Source: Pararhizobium_B sp963760965 (lineage in GTDB: Bacteria; Pseudomonadota; Alphaproteobacteria; Rhizobiales; Rhizobiaceae). From it: a stretch of DNA of 64,000 nt. The position numbers and the translations under genes are program-made. Shown here one piece after another: positions 1 to 10,422 of the stretch. How positions within the stretch are numbered: the first letter of the stretch is position 1; the number at the start of each line of letters is the position of its first letter. The stretch is taken from contig CAVXEW010000014.1 in the NCBI GenBank assembly GCA_963760965.1, forward strand, positions 186,001-250,000. Direction: 5' to 3'. The notes below the pieces were generated by a model, which made no database searches, had not been told where the DNA came from, and saw only the letters and a program-made list of their open reading frames with translations.

Positions 1-17
1 GCCCGCTCGCCGGCCTG

Positions 18-530
18 TCAGGCGGCCGAACTGCGCCGCCAAGCAAAGGCCGGTGCCTCGAGGGCCGGCCGCGCGGATGGCTGGTAGTGCAGCGGGATGC
101 CGGTCAGCCGCCCCGCCGCGAGGCGTTTCAGGGCAGTCTCGTCGCTCACGGCGAAACTGTCGATGCCACAGCGCAGCATGAGCGGAATCTGGTCGATCAG
201 AATGTCGCCGACCGCGCGGATCTCGCCTCCGTAGCCGTATCGCGTGCGCAACAGAGCGGCATGCGAGAACGCCCGCCCGTCATTGAAGGCCGGGAACGCG
301 ACGGCGATGAGCTCAATGCGGTCGAGATGCGGTGCCAACTGCCCGATTTCGTCCGCCGGCTCGACAAGGACGCCATGGCGGAAGTCACTTTCGGCGGATT
401 TCTCAACAAAATCGAGGAACGTGCGGACCGATCGGACGAGACTTGAACCCGCAGGATCCGGGAAGTCCTCCGCCGCCATGATCCAAGGATCGTCGTCGAC
501 AAAGCCGGCTTCTCTCCAGATGCGCGTCAT
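18..530 (-). CDS. DUF934 family protein of the sulfite-reduction operon
   Basis: A 170-residue protein that resembles the DUF934 family, which is usually found directly after cysI or cysH in alphaproteobacteria. Its biochemical function is not established. The middle carries the typical run FNDGRAFSHAALLRTRYGY, followed by GEIRAVGDILIDQ. The ATG at 530 is preferred over a longer reading because it lies one base after the stop of the upstream reductase gene, the expected tight operon packing. By context it takes part in assimilatory sulfate or sulfite reduction, possibly as an accessory factor. The family assignment is by recognition, and the role is inference from position. Confidence 0.88.
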   Translation of the reverse strand: MTRIWREAGFVDDDPWIMAAEDFPDPAGSSLVRSVRTFLDFVEKSAESDFRHGVLVEPADEIGQLAPHLDRIELIAVAFPAFNDGRAFSHAALLRTRYGYGGEIRAVGDILIDQIPLMLRCGIDSFAVSDETALKRLAAGRLTGIPLHYQPSARPALEAPAFAWRRSSAA

Positions 531-531
531 G

Positions 532-2204
<1,673 letters not shown>

Positions 2205-2220
2205 GGTCGAAACTCTTCGG

Positions 2221-2529
2221 TCAGGCGGCGATGGAGCGCTTGGAGCGTGTCCGGGGCAGATAGTCGACGGTCGGTCCTTCGGAGCGGATGCGCTCGCGCA
2301 GGCGCAGCGGCCGGATCCGCGTGCCGGTCTCTTCGACGTCGATGACGTTGACGTCGACGACGCGGTTGTCCGCGAGCGCAGCCCGGCCTGCCTCCTCGAG
2401 ACCCCGGACCGCCGCGTCGTGACGGGCGACCAGAGCCCCGTCGATGTCCTCTATCCATGTTCCCGAAGCTCCGAGCCACACGGCGGTGCCGTCGCTCAGG
2501 CGGTTTGCGGTAAGAACCTTGGCTGGCAT
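2221..2529 (-). CDS. DUF2849 domain-containing protein
   Basis: A small 102-residue protein beginning MPAKVLTANRLSDGTAVWLG, matching the DUF2849 family found between cysG and cysI in rhizobia. The ATG at 2529 sits 10 bases after the cysG stop. No catalytic motif or membrane segment is visible. It ends 16 bases before the reductase start, so all four genes probably share one transcript. A role in sulfite reduction, for example helping reductase assembly or electron supply, is inferred only from this linkage. Confidence 0.85.
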   Translation of the reverse strand: MPAKVLTANRLSDGTAVWLGASGTWIEDIDGALVARHDAAVRGLEEAGRAALADNRVVDVNVIDVEETGTRIRPLRLRERIRSEGPTVDYLPRTRSKRSIAA

Positions 2530-2539
2530 GAAGGCCTCC

Positions 2540-3979
2540 TCAGGCTGCGACGACCGCGCGCTCGGCGAGCGGCGTCGAATGTTCGAAATTTCCCCCGGCA
2601 ACGGCATCGCCGATGATCACCATCACCGGTCCCCGCAGGTCGTCCCGGTTTTCCAGCGCGGGCAGTTCCGCGAGCACGCCGTGCAGGAGCCGGCGGTCGC
2701 CGCGGCTGGCGTTTTCCACCACTGCGACCGTCGTGTCGGCAGGGAGGCCGGCATCCATAAGCCTCTCCGCGACGGTCGCGGCGACGCTGCGGCCCATGTA
2801 GACGGCGATGGTGGCTCCGCCGAGCGCCAGGCGGGCCCAGTCCGGCAGCACCCTGCCCTCGAGATCGTGTCCGGTCGTGAACACCAGAGAAGACGCGACG
2901 CCGCGCAATGTCAGCGGCAACTCGAAGTCGGCCGCCGCGGCAAAGGCGGACGTGATGCCCGGGACGATCTCGTAGGAAATGCCGGCCCGGCGCAGCACGT
3001 CCATCTCTTCCGCTGCCCGGCCGTAGACCAGCGGGTCTCCGGACTTCAGGCGTACGACCCGCTTGCCCTGCTTCGCAAGGGCAACCAGCAGGTCGTTGAT
3101 TTCCGCCTGGGACTTCGAGTGGCAACCCTTGCGCTTCCCAACCGGATAGCGCTCGGCATCGCGCCGTCCCATGTCGACGATCGATGGAGGCACAAGTGCG
3201 TCGTGGACGATGGCGTCGGCTTCCATCATGACGCGCTGCGCACGCAGGGTCAGCAGGTCTTCGGCGCCCGGTCCGGCGCCGACCAGCCAGACGTGCCCCG
3301 GAACATCCTCGATCCGGCGGAGCAATTGCGTCGCCTCGCGGCGCGCGGCGGACATGTCTCCGCCGGCGACGGCCCCGGCCGTGGCGCCCTCGAAGAAGCG
3401 GCGCCAGAATGTCCGGCGCGCCGCCCCGCGCGGCAAGAGCCTGTCGACGGCTTCCCGGTAGCTGGCGGCCAGCCGGGCGAGAGCGCCGAGCGACGGCGGC
3501 AGCATGCGGTCGATCCGCGCCCGCAGCATCTGTGCGAGTACGGGGCCCGCGCCTTCCGTTCCGATCGCCACGGCAACCGGCGCGCGGTTCACCAGGGCCG
3601 GCGTGAAGAAGTCGCATGCATCGGGCTGATCGACCGCATTGACCGGCACATGCGCGGCCCTGGCGTCCTCGGCGATACGTCTGTCCTGCTCCGTATTGCC
3701 GGTTGCGGCAAAGGCCAGTGCCGCACCCGTCAATTGCCCGGCCTCGTAGCACGCCGAAACGATCTCGACGCCCGAACGGGCGGCAAAGGCCGAAAGGTCC
3801 CCGGCAGGGTTCTCGGCGCACAGCACCAGCCGCGCGCGCGTGTTCATCAGGAGCCGCAGCTTGGCGGCCGCCTCCTCGCCGTTGCCGAAGACGACGACCT
3901 TCCGTCCCTCGACGCGAACGAAGGCGGGGAACGTCGCCAGCTTGCGGTCGCCGGCAGTCATGGCAGTGTTTCTGGACAT
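2540..3979 (-). CDS. cysG: siroheme synthase CysG
   Basis: Multifunctional siroheme synthase of about 479 residues. The N-terminal part (about 1-220) carries the precorrin-2 dehydrogenase/ferrochelatase fold, with a Rossmann motif near VVVFGNGEEAAAKL. The C-terminal part (about 225-470) is uroporphyrinogen-III C-methyltransferase with VGAGPGAEDLLTLRA, VRLKSGDPLVYGRA and YEIVPGITSA. It makes siroheme from uroporphyrinogen III, the cofactor of the reductase encoded downstream. The start at 3979 (MSRNTAMTAG) is chosen by homology; the ATG at 3961 is an alternative. A short GC-rich inverted repeat abuts the first ATG and could hinder initiation there. Confidence 0.92.
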   Translation of the reverse strand: MSRNTAMTAGDRKLATFPAFVRVEGRKVVVFGNGEEAAAKLRLLMNTRARLVLCAENPAGDLSAFAARSGVEIVSACYEAGQLTGAALAFAATGNTEQDRRIAEDARAAHVPVNAVDQPDACDFFTPALVNRAPVAVAIGTEGAGPVLAQMLRARIDRMLPPSLGALARLAASYREAVDRLLPRGAARRTFWRRFFEGATAGAVAGGDMSAARREATQLLRRIEDVPGHVWLVGAGPGAEDLLTLRAQRVMMEADAIVHDALVPPSIVDMGRRDAERYPVGKRKGCHSKSQAEINDLLVALAKQGKRVVRLKSGDPLVYGRAAEEMDVLRRAGISYEIVPGITSAFAAAADFELPLTLRGVASSLVFTTGHDLEGRVLPDWARLALGGATIAVYMGRSVAATVAERLMDAGLPADTTVAVVENASRGDRRLLHGVLAELPALENRDDLRGPVMVIIGDAVAGGNFEHSTPLAERAVVAA

Positions 3980-3996
3980 GGCGGCATGATGCCGCC
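3980..3996 (-). promoter_or_regulatory. GC-rich inverted repeat abutting the cysG start
   Basis: Immediately upstream of the cysG ATG at 3979, GGCGGCAT and ATGCCGCC form 8-base inverted arms around one base. As RNA this would fold as a 6-bp GC stem with a five-base loop covering the place where a ribosome-binding site should be. The structure is visible in the sequence; any regulatory effect is a guess. Confidence 0.25.
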
Positions 3997-4197
3997 GAAG
4001 CCCAGGTTCTTGAAGGAACAGGAATGCGCCGCGCGCGCCGCTGCTGTATCCTTTTGCTTGCCGGGCCCGGGAACGGAGCAAAGAAATCCGCCGTCCGCCA
4101 GCCGCCGGCACGACCTAACCGGAAGTGCCGGGCGGGCTTGACGGGGCCGCCGCGAGACCGCAATTGCATTCGATCGTCACCAGTCCTCGAGGCCTCC

Positions 4198-4797
4198 ATG
4201 CACATCGTCGAAAACCCGGAAACGCTCGCAAGACGTCTGCTCGATGTGATCGAAGGCGATATCGTGCCGTTGACGCAGCAGGGTGTCGCAAGGGGAAACA
4301 AGATCTTCGGCGCCGCGATCCTGAAGAAGGACGACCTGTCGCTGGTGCTCGCCGAAACCAACAACGAGACCGAGAATCCGCTCTGGCACGGAGAGGTCCA
4401 CGCCCTGAAGCGCTTCTACGAGCGAGAGGCGAAACCCGCTACGAGCGATCTTGTCTTTCTCGCGACCCACGAGCCCTGCTCGCTCTGCCTCTCGGCGATT
4501 ACCTGGACGGGCTTCGACAATTTCTACTATCTTTTCAGCCACTCCGACTCGCGCGACAGCTTCGCCATCCCGCACGACCTGAAGATACTCAAGGAGGTCT
4601 TCGGCCTCGATGCCGGTGGCTACCGATCCGAAAACGCCTACTGGACCTCCTCGTCGATCGGCAGACTGGTCTCGGCCCTGCCCGCGGAAGCCGCCGCCCC
4701 GCTCGTGGAGCAGATAGAACGCATTTCCCGCCGCTACGACGATCTATCCCGAGCCTACCAGGCCGGCAAGCACGCCAACGACATCCCCCTCGACTGA
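4198..4797 (+). CDS. nucleoside deaminase (cytidine/deoxycytidylate deaminase family)
   Basis: A 199-residue zinc-dependent deaminase-family protein. The zinc-binding and catalytic signature is present as HGE (residues 64-66) and PCSLC (93-97), where most relatives have HAE. The region after residue 110 is longer than in the compact tRNA adenosine deaminase TadA, and this is not an obvious TadA. Substrate unknown; a free base or nucleoside is likely. The ATG at 4198 (MHIVENPETL) begins the conserved region; longer upstream readings are not conserved-looking. It is divergent from cysG and 86 bases upstream of mazG on the same strand. Confidence 0.85.
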   Translation: MHIVENPETLARRLLDVIEGDIVPLTQQGVARGNKIFGAAILKKDDLSLVLAETNNETENPLWHGEVHALKRFYEREAKPATSDLVFLATHEPCSLCLSAITWTGFDNFYYLFSHSDSRDSFAIPHDLKILKEVFGLDAGGYRSENAYWTSSSIGRLVSALPAEAAAPLVEQIERISRRYDDLSRAYQAGKHANDIPLD

Positions 4798-4883
4798 GGC
4801 CTGCGCGAACTGAGTTGTGGAAAGCAGGCCGCCCTGCCCGCCCGACAGCCGACATTGCCCGCCAACCGCCCTAGGATCCTGCG

Positions 4884-5714
4884 ATGGAACCCTCACGTGA
4901 TGTCCGACGCCTCATCGAGATCATGGCCGCGCTGCGACAGCCGGAGACCGGCTGTCCGTGGGACGTCGGGCAAACCTTCGAAACCATAAAGCCCTACACG
5001 CTGGAAGAGGCCTACGAGGTCGCCGACGCGATCGAGCGTGGCGATCTGGCCGACCTCTGCGAGGAACTCGGCGACCTCCTCCTGCAGGTCGTCTTCCATG
5101 CCCGCATGGCCGAGGAGCAGGAGGTCTTCGACTTCGGCGACGTCGTCGAGGCGATCACCCGCAAGATGATCCGACGGCACCCGCACGTCTTCGGTGCGGC
5201 CGACGCGCGGACGCCGGATGCGGTCAAGGCCCAGTGGGACGAGATAAAGGCCGCCGAGAAGGCCGAACGCGCCGAACGGCGGGCCCGGCTCGGCCAGCCG
5301 GACGGCGGAGCCGAGGCCAGCCTGCTTGCCGATGTCCCGCGCGGCCAGCCGGCGCTTTGCGAGGCGCTCGACCTCCAGAAGAAGGCCGGCAAGGTCGGTT
5401 TCGACTGGAGCGAGGCGGAACCCATTCTCGACAAGATCGAGGAGGAGATCGGCGAACTGCGCACCGCCCTCGCCTCCGGCCGGACCGCCGCGGTCGGCGA
5501 GGAACTCGGCGACGTCATCTTCGCCGCCGTCAATCTCGGCCGCCATGCCGGCATCGACGCCGAGATGGCGGTCCGCGGCACCAACGCCAAGTTCCGGCGT
5601 CGCTTCGCCCATATCGAGCGTGGTCTCGCGCGCCGGGGGAAAAGTCCCGCCGACGCCGGCCTCGAAGAGATGGAAGCGCTCTGGCAGCAAGCCAAGGAAG
5701 ACGAACGCGGCTAG
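4884..5714 (+). CDS. mazG: nucleoside triphosphate pyrophosphohydrolase MazG
   Basis: A 276-residue house-cleaning NTP pyrophosphohydrolase that hydrolyses (d)NTPs to monophosphates and pyrophosphate. It has two tandem MazG domains, as usual for the full-length enzyme. The first carries CPWDVGQTFETIKPYTLEEAYE and EELGDLLLQVVFHARMA (magnesium-binding acidic residues). The second carries EEEIGELRTAL and EELGDVIFAAVNL. Its TAG stop overlaps the hflX stop on the opposite strand within one CTAG. Confidence 0.96.
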   Translation: MEPSRDVRRLIEIMAALRQPETGCPWDVGQTFETIKPYTLEEAYEVADAIERGDLADLCEELGDLLLQVVFHARMAEEQEVFDFGDVVEAITRKMIRRHPHVFGAADARTPDAVKAQWDEIKAAEKAERAERRARLGQPDGGAEASLLADVPRGQPALCEALDLQKKAGKVGFDWSEAEPILDKIEEEIGELRTALASGRTAAVGEELGDVIFAAVNLGRHAGIDAEMAVRGTNAKFRRRFAHIERGLARRGKSPADAGLEEMEALWQQAKEDERG

Positions 5715-7105
5715 TTCGGTCCCGACGGTCCGCCCGTGGAGGTCGAGGCGAGCCTCCGGTCCAGTTCGATGCCGTCGTGTTCCGTCAGCGCGAGATCGAG
5801 ATGGACGCTGCCGTCCTCGCGATCTTCGCGGCCGGTGACGGTCGCGTGTTCATAGACCCAGTTCAGGACCGCCATCTGGCCGAGTCCCAGGTCGATCGCG
5901 CGATGGACGACCGCGCCGGAAAGCAGGAACTCTATCCCTTCGAGGAGAGCATCGACGCCTTCGCCCGTCGCAGCCGAGGCCGCGACGACGCTGCCGGCCT
6001 GCCCCGCCTTGGCGCGAAGTGCATCGGCGGCCGCCGGCGGCAGAAGGTCGATCTTGTTCCAGACCTCTATGAAGGGCGTCGCAGAAACTTCCGGGTCGAG
6101 CCCAAGGCTCTTCAGGATACGCCGGACGTCCGAGGCCTGTGCGGCGTTGTCCGGGTCGGCCATGTCGCGCACGTGAAGCACGAGATCGGCCTCGAGGACC
6201 TCCTCCAGCGTCGCCCGGAAGGCCGCGACCAGATGGGTGGGCAGATCGGAGATGAAGCCTACGGTGTCCGACAGGATGACGAGCCGCCCGTGTGGCAGCG
6301 TCAGCCTGCGCAGCGTCGGGTCGAGCGTCGCGAAGAGCATGTTCTCCGCAAGCACCTCGGAACCGGTCAGCCTGTTGAACAGCGTCGACTTCCCGGCGTT
6401 GGTGTAGCCGACGAGCGCGACCACGGGATGCGGGACCTTCTGCCTCTTGGAACGGTGCAGCGAGCGCGTCCGGCGAACCTGCTCCAGTTCCTTCTCGAGC
6501 TTGACGATCCGCTCCTGCAGCAGACGCCGGTCAGCCTCGATCTGCGTTTCGCCCGGCCCCCCCATGAAGCCTGCGCCGCCCCTCTGCCGTTCCAGGTGGG
6601 TCCAGCTGCGGACGAGACGGCCCTTCTGGTAGTTCAGATGGGCGAGGTCGACCTGCAGGACGCCTTCCCGTGTCGAGGCGCGCTGGCCGAATATCTCCAG
6701 GATCAGGCCGGTCCGGTCGATGACCTTCGCCGACCACGCCCTTTCCAGGTTGCGCTGCTGGACCGGGGTAAGCGGATGATCGACGATCACCAGCCGGGTG
6801 TCGGCCTCCTCAAGCCGCGTCGCGATCTCCTCCACCTTGCCCGAGCCGAGGAGCGTAGCAGGCCTGGGCCTGGCCACCGTCACCAGCTCGGCGCTGACGA
6901 CGTCGAGGTCGATCGCCTTTGCGAGGCCGACCGCCTCCTGCAGGCGCGCTTCTCCGGTCCTCGAGGCCGCAGAGGTCGCCGCACCCTCATCGCCGGCCGT
7001 GTGTCGCATGACCACGGCGAATACGAACGCGCGGGAACGCCCGGCTTGCGTGCCGGTCCCGGGCTGAAACGTCGAAGGTTCCCTGTCGTCGGAAATCTTG
7101 GCCAA
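5711..7105 (-). CDS. hflX: GTPase HflX
   Basis: Ribosome-associated GTPase of 464 residues as read from 7105. It shows the HflX N-terminal domain (ATLLGSGKVEEIA, and GGAGFMGGPGETQIE in the linker), then the GTPase domain with P-loop GYTNAGKST, switch region FATLDPTLRR, DTVGFI and the NKID specificity motif. An ATG at 7009 is an alternative start that would remove a 32-residue N-terminal extension. It begins 8 bases after hfq, the usual hfq-hflX pair, suggesting cotranscription. It helps recycle or split ribosomes under stress in characterised relatives. Confidence 0.95.
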   Translation of the reverse strand: MAKISDDREPSTFQPGTGTQAGRSRAFVFAVVMRHTAGDEGAATSAASRTGEARLQEAVGLAKAIDLDVVSAELVTVARPRPATLLGSGKVEEIATRLEEADTRLVIVDHPLTPVQQRNLERAWSAKVIDRTGLILEIFGQRASTREGVLQVDLAHLNYQKGRLVRSWTHLERQRGGAGFMGGPGETQIEADRRLLQERIVKLEKELEQVRRTRSLHRSKRQKVPHPVVALVGYTNAGKSTLFNRLTGSEVLAENMLFATLDPTLRRLTLPHGRLVILSDTVGFISDLPTHLVAAFRATLEEVLEADLVLHVRDMADPDNAAQASDVRRILKSLGLDPEVSATPFIEVWNKIDLLPPAAADALRAKAGQAGSVVAASAATGEGVDALLEGIEFLLSGAVVHRAIDLGLGQMAVLNWVYEHATVTGREDREDGSVHLDLALTEHDGIELDRRLASTSTGGPSGPN

Positions 7106-7113
7106 CCGCCTTG

Positions 7114-7362
7114 TCAGGCGCCTCCGCCGGATTCCTCGTGTTCGAACATCTGTATGGGCTGGCCCGGCATGATGGTCGAAATCGCGTGCTTGTAGACGAG
7201 TTGCGAGTGCCCGTCCCGGCGCAGAAGTACGCAGAAATTATCAAAGGAAGTGACGACTCCGGTCAACTTCACTCCGTTGATCAAAAAGATCGTTAGCGAA
7301 ATCTTCTGCTTCCGGACAGTATTTAGAAAAAGGTCCTGCAAGTTTTGAGTACGTTCTGCCAT
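7114..7362 (-). CDS. hfq: RNA chaperone Hfq
   Basis: An 82-residue Sm-like RNA chaperone that forms a hexameric ring and pairs small RNAs with mRNAs. The Sm1 region is KQKISLTIFLINGVKL and the Sm2 signature is YKHAIST. Length and N-terminus (MAERTQNLQDLFLN) match rhizobial Hfq. The gene lies 252 bases downstream of trkA and just ahead of hflX. A possible promoter in the gap, on the minus strand, is TTCAAC, 17 bases, TTTAAA around 7400-7435; this is a weak match. Confidence 0.97.
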   Translation of the reverse strand: MAERTQNLQDLFLNTVRKQKISLTIFLINGVKLTGVVTSFDNFCVLLRRDGHSQLVYKHAISTIMPGQPIQMFEHEESGGGA

Positions 7363-7614
7363 TGCGTCTCGCAGCTTTCTTTTGTCACCAGTCCTTCAGC
7401 GTGACCGGTCGAGCCCTTTTTAAACCAATGCAACCGTAGAGGTTGAATGCGCGCTACCCCACACTAGACTTGGTACCAGTTTGCGAACATCCGCGCAACG
7501 CCAAAAAGGAGCGGCACAGCGCCAGCCGACAGGTCGGTACCCAGCGGTCCCGATCCGCCTCCTTCGAAAGCCGTAGGCTCTGTCCGGCAGGCGTTTGCAG
7601 GCCCTCGTCCAGCC

Positions 7615-8991
7615 TCAGAAGAACTCGAGGCTGACCCGGAACATCTGCTCCACGTTTCGAACTGTCTGTACGGTTGCGAACATTACGACGCGGTCCTTGG
7701 CCTTGATGCGCAGTGTACCTTCCGGCCTGATGACCTTCTTGTCGCGCAGGACGGCGCCGATGCGCACGCCGTCCGGCAGGTCCAGATCGCGCAACGGCGT
7801 GCCGACGAGCGGTGAGGTTTCCAGGGCCTCGGCCTCGATGACCTCGGCGGACCCCTTCTGCACGCTGTAGACGGCGCGGATGCGCCCGCGGCGCACGTGC
7901 TGGAGGATCTTGGATATCGTGACGGCACGAGGATTGATGTGCGCATCGATGCCGAGCGTCTTCGTGAAGTCCTGGTATGACGGATTGTTGATCAGGGTGA
8001 GGTTGGACTTGCAGCCGAGCCGCTTCGCCATGACGCTCGACAGGATGTTCACCTGGTCGTCATTGGTCAGCGCGACCATCAGTTCGGCGTCGTGGATGTC
8101 CGCCTCGGCGAGGATCTGCTGGTCGAGCGAGGAACCGTGCAGCACGACGGTGCGGCGAAGCCGGTCTGCGATCTCGACGGCGCGCTCGCGGTTGTGCTCG
8201 ATGATCCGCACTTTCGTGCGTGGCTGGCGCTGCTCGATCGCCTGGGCCACGTAGTAGCCGATGTTGCCGCCGCCGGCGATGACGATCCGCCCCGCTTCCG
8301 TCTCCTCGTGGCCGAAGAGGCCGAGGGTCCGGCGGACGTGGTCGCGCGCGCAGATCACATAGGCGAGATCGCCGGTCTCGAGCTGGTCGTCCGAACGCGG
8401 CACGAACAGCTCCTCGTTGCGCCATACCCCGACGACGGTTGCATTGAGGTCCGGAAACAGCTCGCTGAGCTGCTCCAGCGGCGTGTTGACCACCGGGCAG
8501 TCCTCGGTGCACTCGATCGCCACCATCACGACGAGGTCGTCGGCAAACCGCACGGCGTCGGTGGCGCCGGGCAACGCAATGCGCCTCAGCACCATCTTGC
8601 CGACCTCCACCTCCGGAGAGATGATGACGTCGATGGGCAGGTGCTCCCGCGAGAACAGGTCCGAGTAGTGCGTGGCGAGATAGCTCTGCGAGCGTATGCG
8701 GGCGATCTTGGTGGGCACGTTGAAGAGCGAATGCGCCACCTGGCAGGCGATCATGTTGATCTCGTCGTAGAGCGTCACGGCGATGATCATGTCGGCCTGC
8801 TCGGCGCCGGCACGCGCAAGCACGTCTGGGTGCGCTCCATGACCGACATAGCCGCGCACGTCGAGTGTTTCGCGGATGACGTTGACGAGCGACGGCGAGG
8901 TGTCGATGACGGAAACGTCGTTCGATTCCTGTGACAGGCGTTCGGCGATGCCGAACCCGACGCGCCCTGCCCCGCAGATGATGACTTTCAT
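7615..8991 (-). CDS. trkA: Trk system potassium transporter subunit TrkA
   Basis: A 458-residue cytoplasmic regulatory subunit of the Trk potassium uptake system, with two RCK units. Each has a Rossmann NAD-binding motif: IICGAGRVGFGIAERL at the N-terminus and VIAGGGNIGYYVAQAI near residue 235. RCK-C domains follow each. It binds NAD(H) and gates a membrane TrkH/TrkG partner that is not in this window. It follows ntrX by 63 bases, the conserved alphaproteobacterial arrangement, so it is probably read from the ntr transcript or a local promoter. Confidence 0.96.
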   Translation of the reverse strand: MKVIICGAGRVGFGIAERLSQESNDVSVIDTSPSLVNVIRETLDVRGYVGHGAHPDVLARAGAEQADMIIAVTLYDEINMIACQVAHSLFNVPTKIARIRSQSYLATHYSDLFSREHLPIDVIISPEVEVGKMVLRRIALPGATDAVRFADDLVVMVAIECTEDCPVVNTPLEQLSELFPDLNATVVGVWRNEELFVPRSDDQLETGDLAYVICARDHVRRTLGLFGHEETEAGRIVIAGGGNIGYYVAQAIEQRQPRTKVRIIEHNRERAVEIADRLRRTVVLHGSSLDQQILAEADIHDAELMVALTNDDQVNILSSVMAKRLGCKSNLTLINNPSYQDFTKTLGIDAHINPRAVTISKILQHVRRGRIRAVYSVQKGSAEVIEAEALETSPLVGTPLRDLDLPDGVRIGAVLRDKKVIRPEGTLRIKAKDRVVMFATVQTVRNVEQMFRVSLEFF

Positions 8992-9054
8992 TCCCGGACC
9001 TTCGATAGAGACGTGGCTGTACCCGGCTGGCCGGGTACGCCTGAACGGCCCGAG

Positions 9055-10422
9055 CTATACGCCAAGCGACTTCAATTTGCGATGCAGCGCGGACCGTTCC
9101 ATGCCGACGAATTCGGCGGTGCGCGAGATGTTCCCGCCGAAGCGGTTGATCTGCGCCATCAGGTAGTCGCGCTCGAACATTTCGCGCGCCTCCCGCAGCG
9201 GTACCGTCATGATGTGGTTGTTGCCATGGGACGGCGTCTTGGGAAGCATGTCGCCGATCTCCGTCGGCAGCATGTCGGCCGATGATCGGCTTGTCCGTCC
9301 CGTCGGAGCGGGCGAGGATCAGAAGTCGTTCCACGTTGTTGCGCAATTGGCGGATGTTGCCCGGCCAGTCGTGCGCCTGCAGTACGGCCATCGCGTCGTC
9401 GCCGATGCGCCGCGGCTTGATGCCGGCCTGCTCGCCGATCTGGCGCATGAAGAGGTCGACGAGGAACGGGATGTCCTCGCGCCGCTCGGCGAGCGACGGC
9501 ACCTTGACCGGCACCACCGCGAGACGGTGGTAGAGATCCTCGCGGAATTCGCCGGCGCCGAAATCATCTCCTCGAGATTGTAGGCGGTCGAGGAAATGAT
9601 GCGGACGTCGACCTTGACTCTCTTCGTGCCGCCCACCCGCTCGAACTGCTGGTCGATGAGGACCCGAAGGATCTTGCTCTGGGTGCCGCGCGGCATTTCG
9701 CCGACCTCGTCGAGGTAGAGGATGCCGCCATGCGCCTCCTCGAGCGCGCCGACCTTGCGCTCCTGGCCGTTCGAGGTCTCCGTGCCGAACAGCGCGACCT
9801 CCATGCGCTCCGGGGTGATCGCCGCCGCGTTCAGTGCGACGAACGGGCCCTTTGCCCGGGAGGAGCGGCGGTGGATCATGCGCGCGACGAGTTCCTTGCC
9901 GGAACCGGAGGGCCCGAGGATCATGACCCGGCTGTTGGTCGGCGCGATCTTCTCGATCGTGTTCTTCAGTTGCGTGATGGCCACGGAGGTGCCGATCAAC
10001 TCCGTCGAATCGCCCGAGCGGCGCTTCAGTTCGGTCACCTCCCGCTTGAGGCTGGACGTCTCGAGCGCACGCTCGGCCACCAGGATGAGCCTGTCCGCCT
10101 TGAACGGCTTCTCGATGAAATCGTAGGCGCCGCGCTTGATCGCGGAAACAGCGGTCTCGATGTTTCCGTGACCCGAGATCATGACGACCGGAAGCTCCGG
10201 ATGCCGGGCCTTGACCTCGTCGAGCAGGGCGAGCCCGTCGAGCCGGCTTCCCTGAAGCCAGATGTCGAGAAAGACAAGCCGCGGCACGCGGTCGCTTATC
10301 GCCTGCAGGGCCGAGTCGCTGTCGGACGCGGTCCTGGTCTCATGGCCCTCGTCGGACAGAATGCCCGAGACGATGTCGCGGATGTCCGCCTCGTCGTCGA
10401 CGACGAGAATATCAGACGCCAT
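9055..10422 (-). pseudogene. ntrX: nitrogen regulation response regulator NtrX, two frameshifts
   Basis: Response regulator of the NtrYX system: receiver domain (MASDILVVDDEADIRDIV, phospho-acceptor in LVFLDIWLQG), AAA+ central domain (Walker A LGPSGSGKELVARM) and a C-terminal Fis-type helix-turn-helix (NISRTAEFVGMERSALHRKL). The frame breaks near 9554, where two bases separate EEMISA from GEFREDLYHRLAVVP, and again near 9281, before ADMLPTEIGDML. Correcting both gives about 454 residues, the normal size. The region equivalent to the sigma54-contacting GAFTGA loop reads TETSNGQERKVGAL, so that loop is absent, as known for NtrX. The gene overlaps ntrY by 11 bases. Confidence 0.88.

Noticed and set aside
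2444..4141. A 565-codon plus-strand open frame opposite cysG.
   Set aside because: It lies antisense to an intact, well-recognised siroheme synthase, with biased composition and no family resemblance.
4958..7195. A 745-codon plus-strand frame spanning mazG and hflX.
   Set aside because: An out-of-frame reading through mazG and antisense to hflX; Arg/Gly-rich shadow translation.
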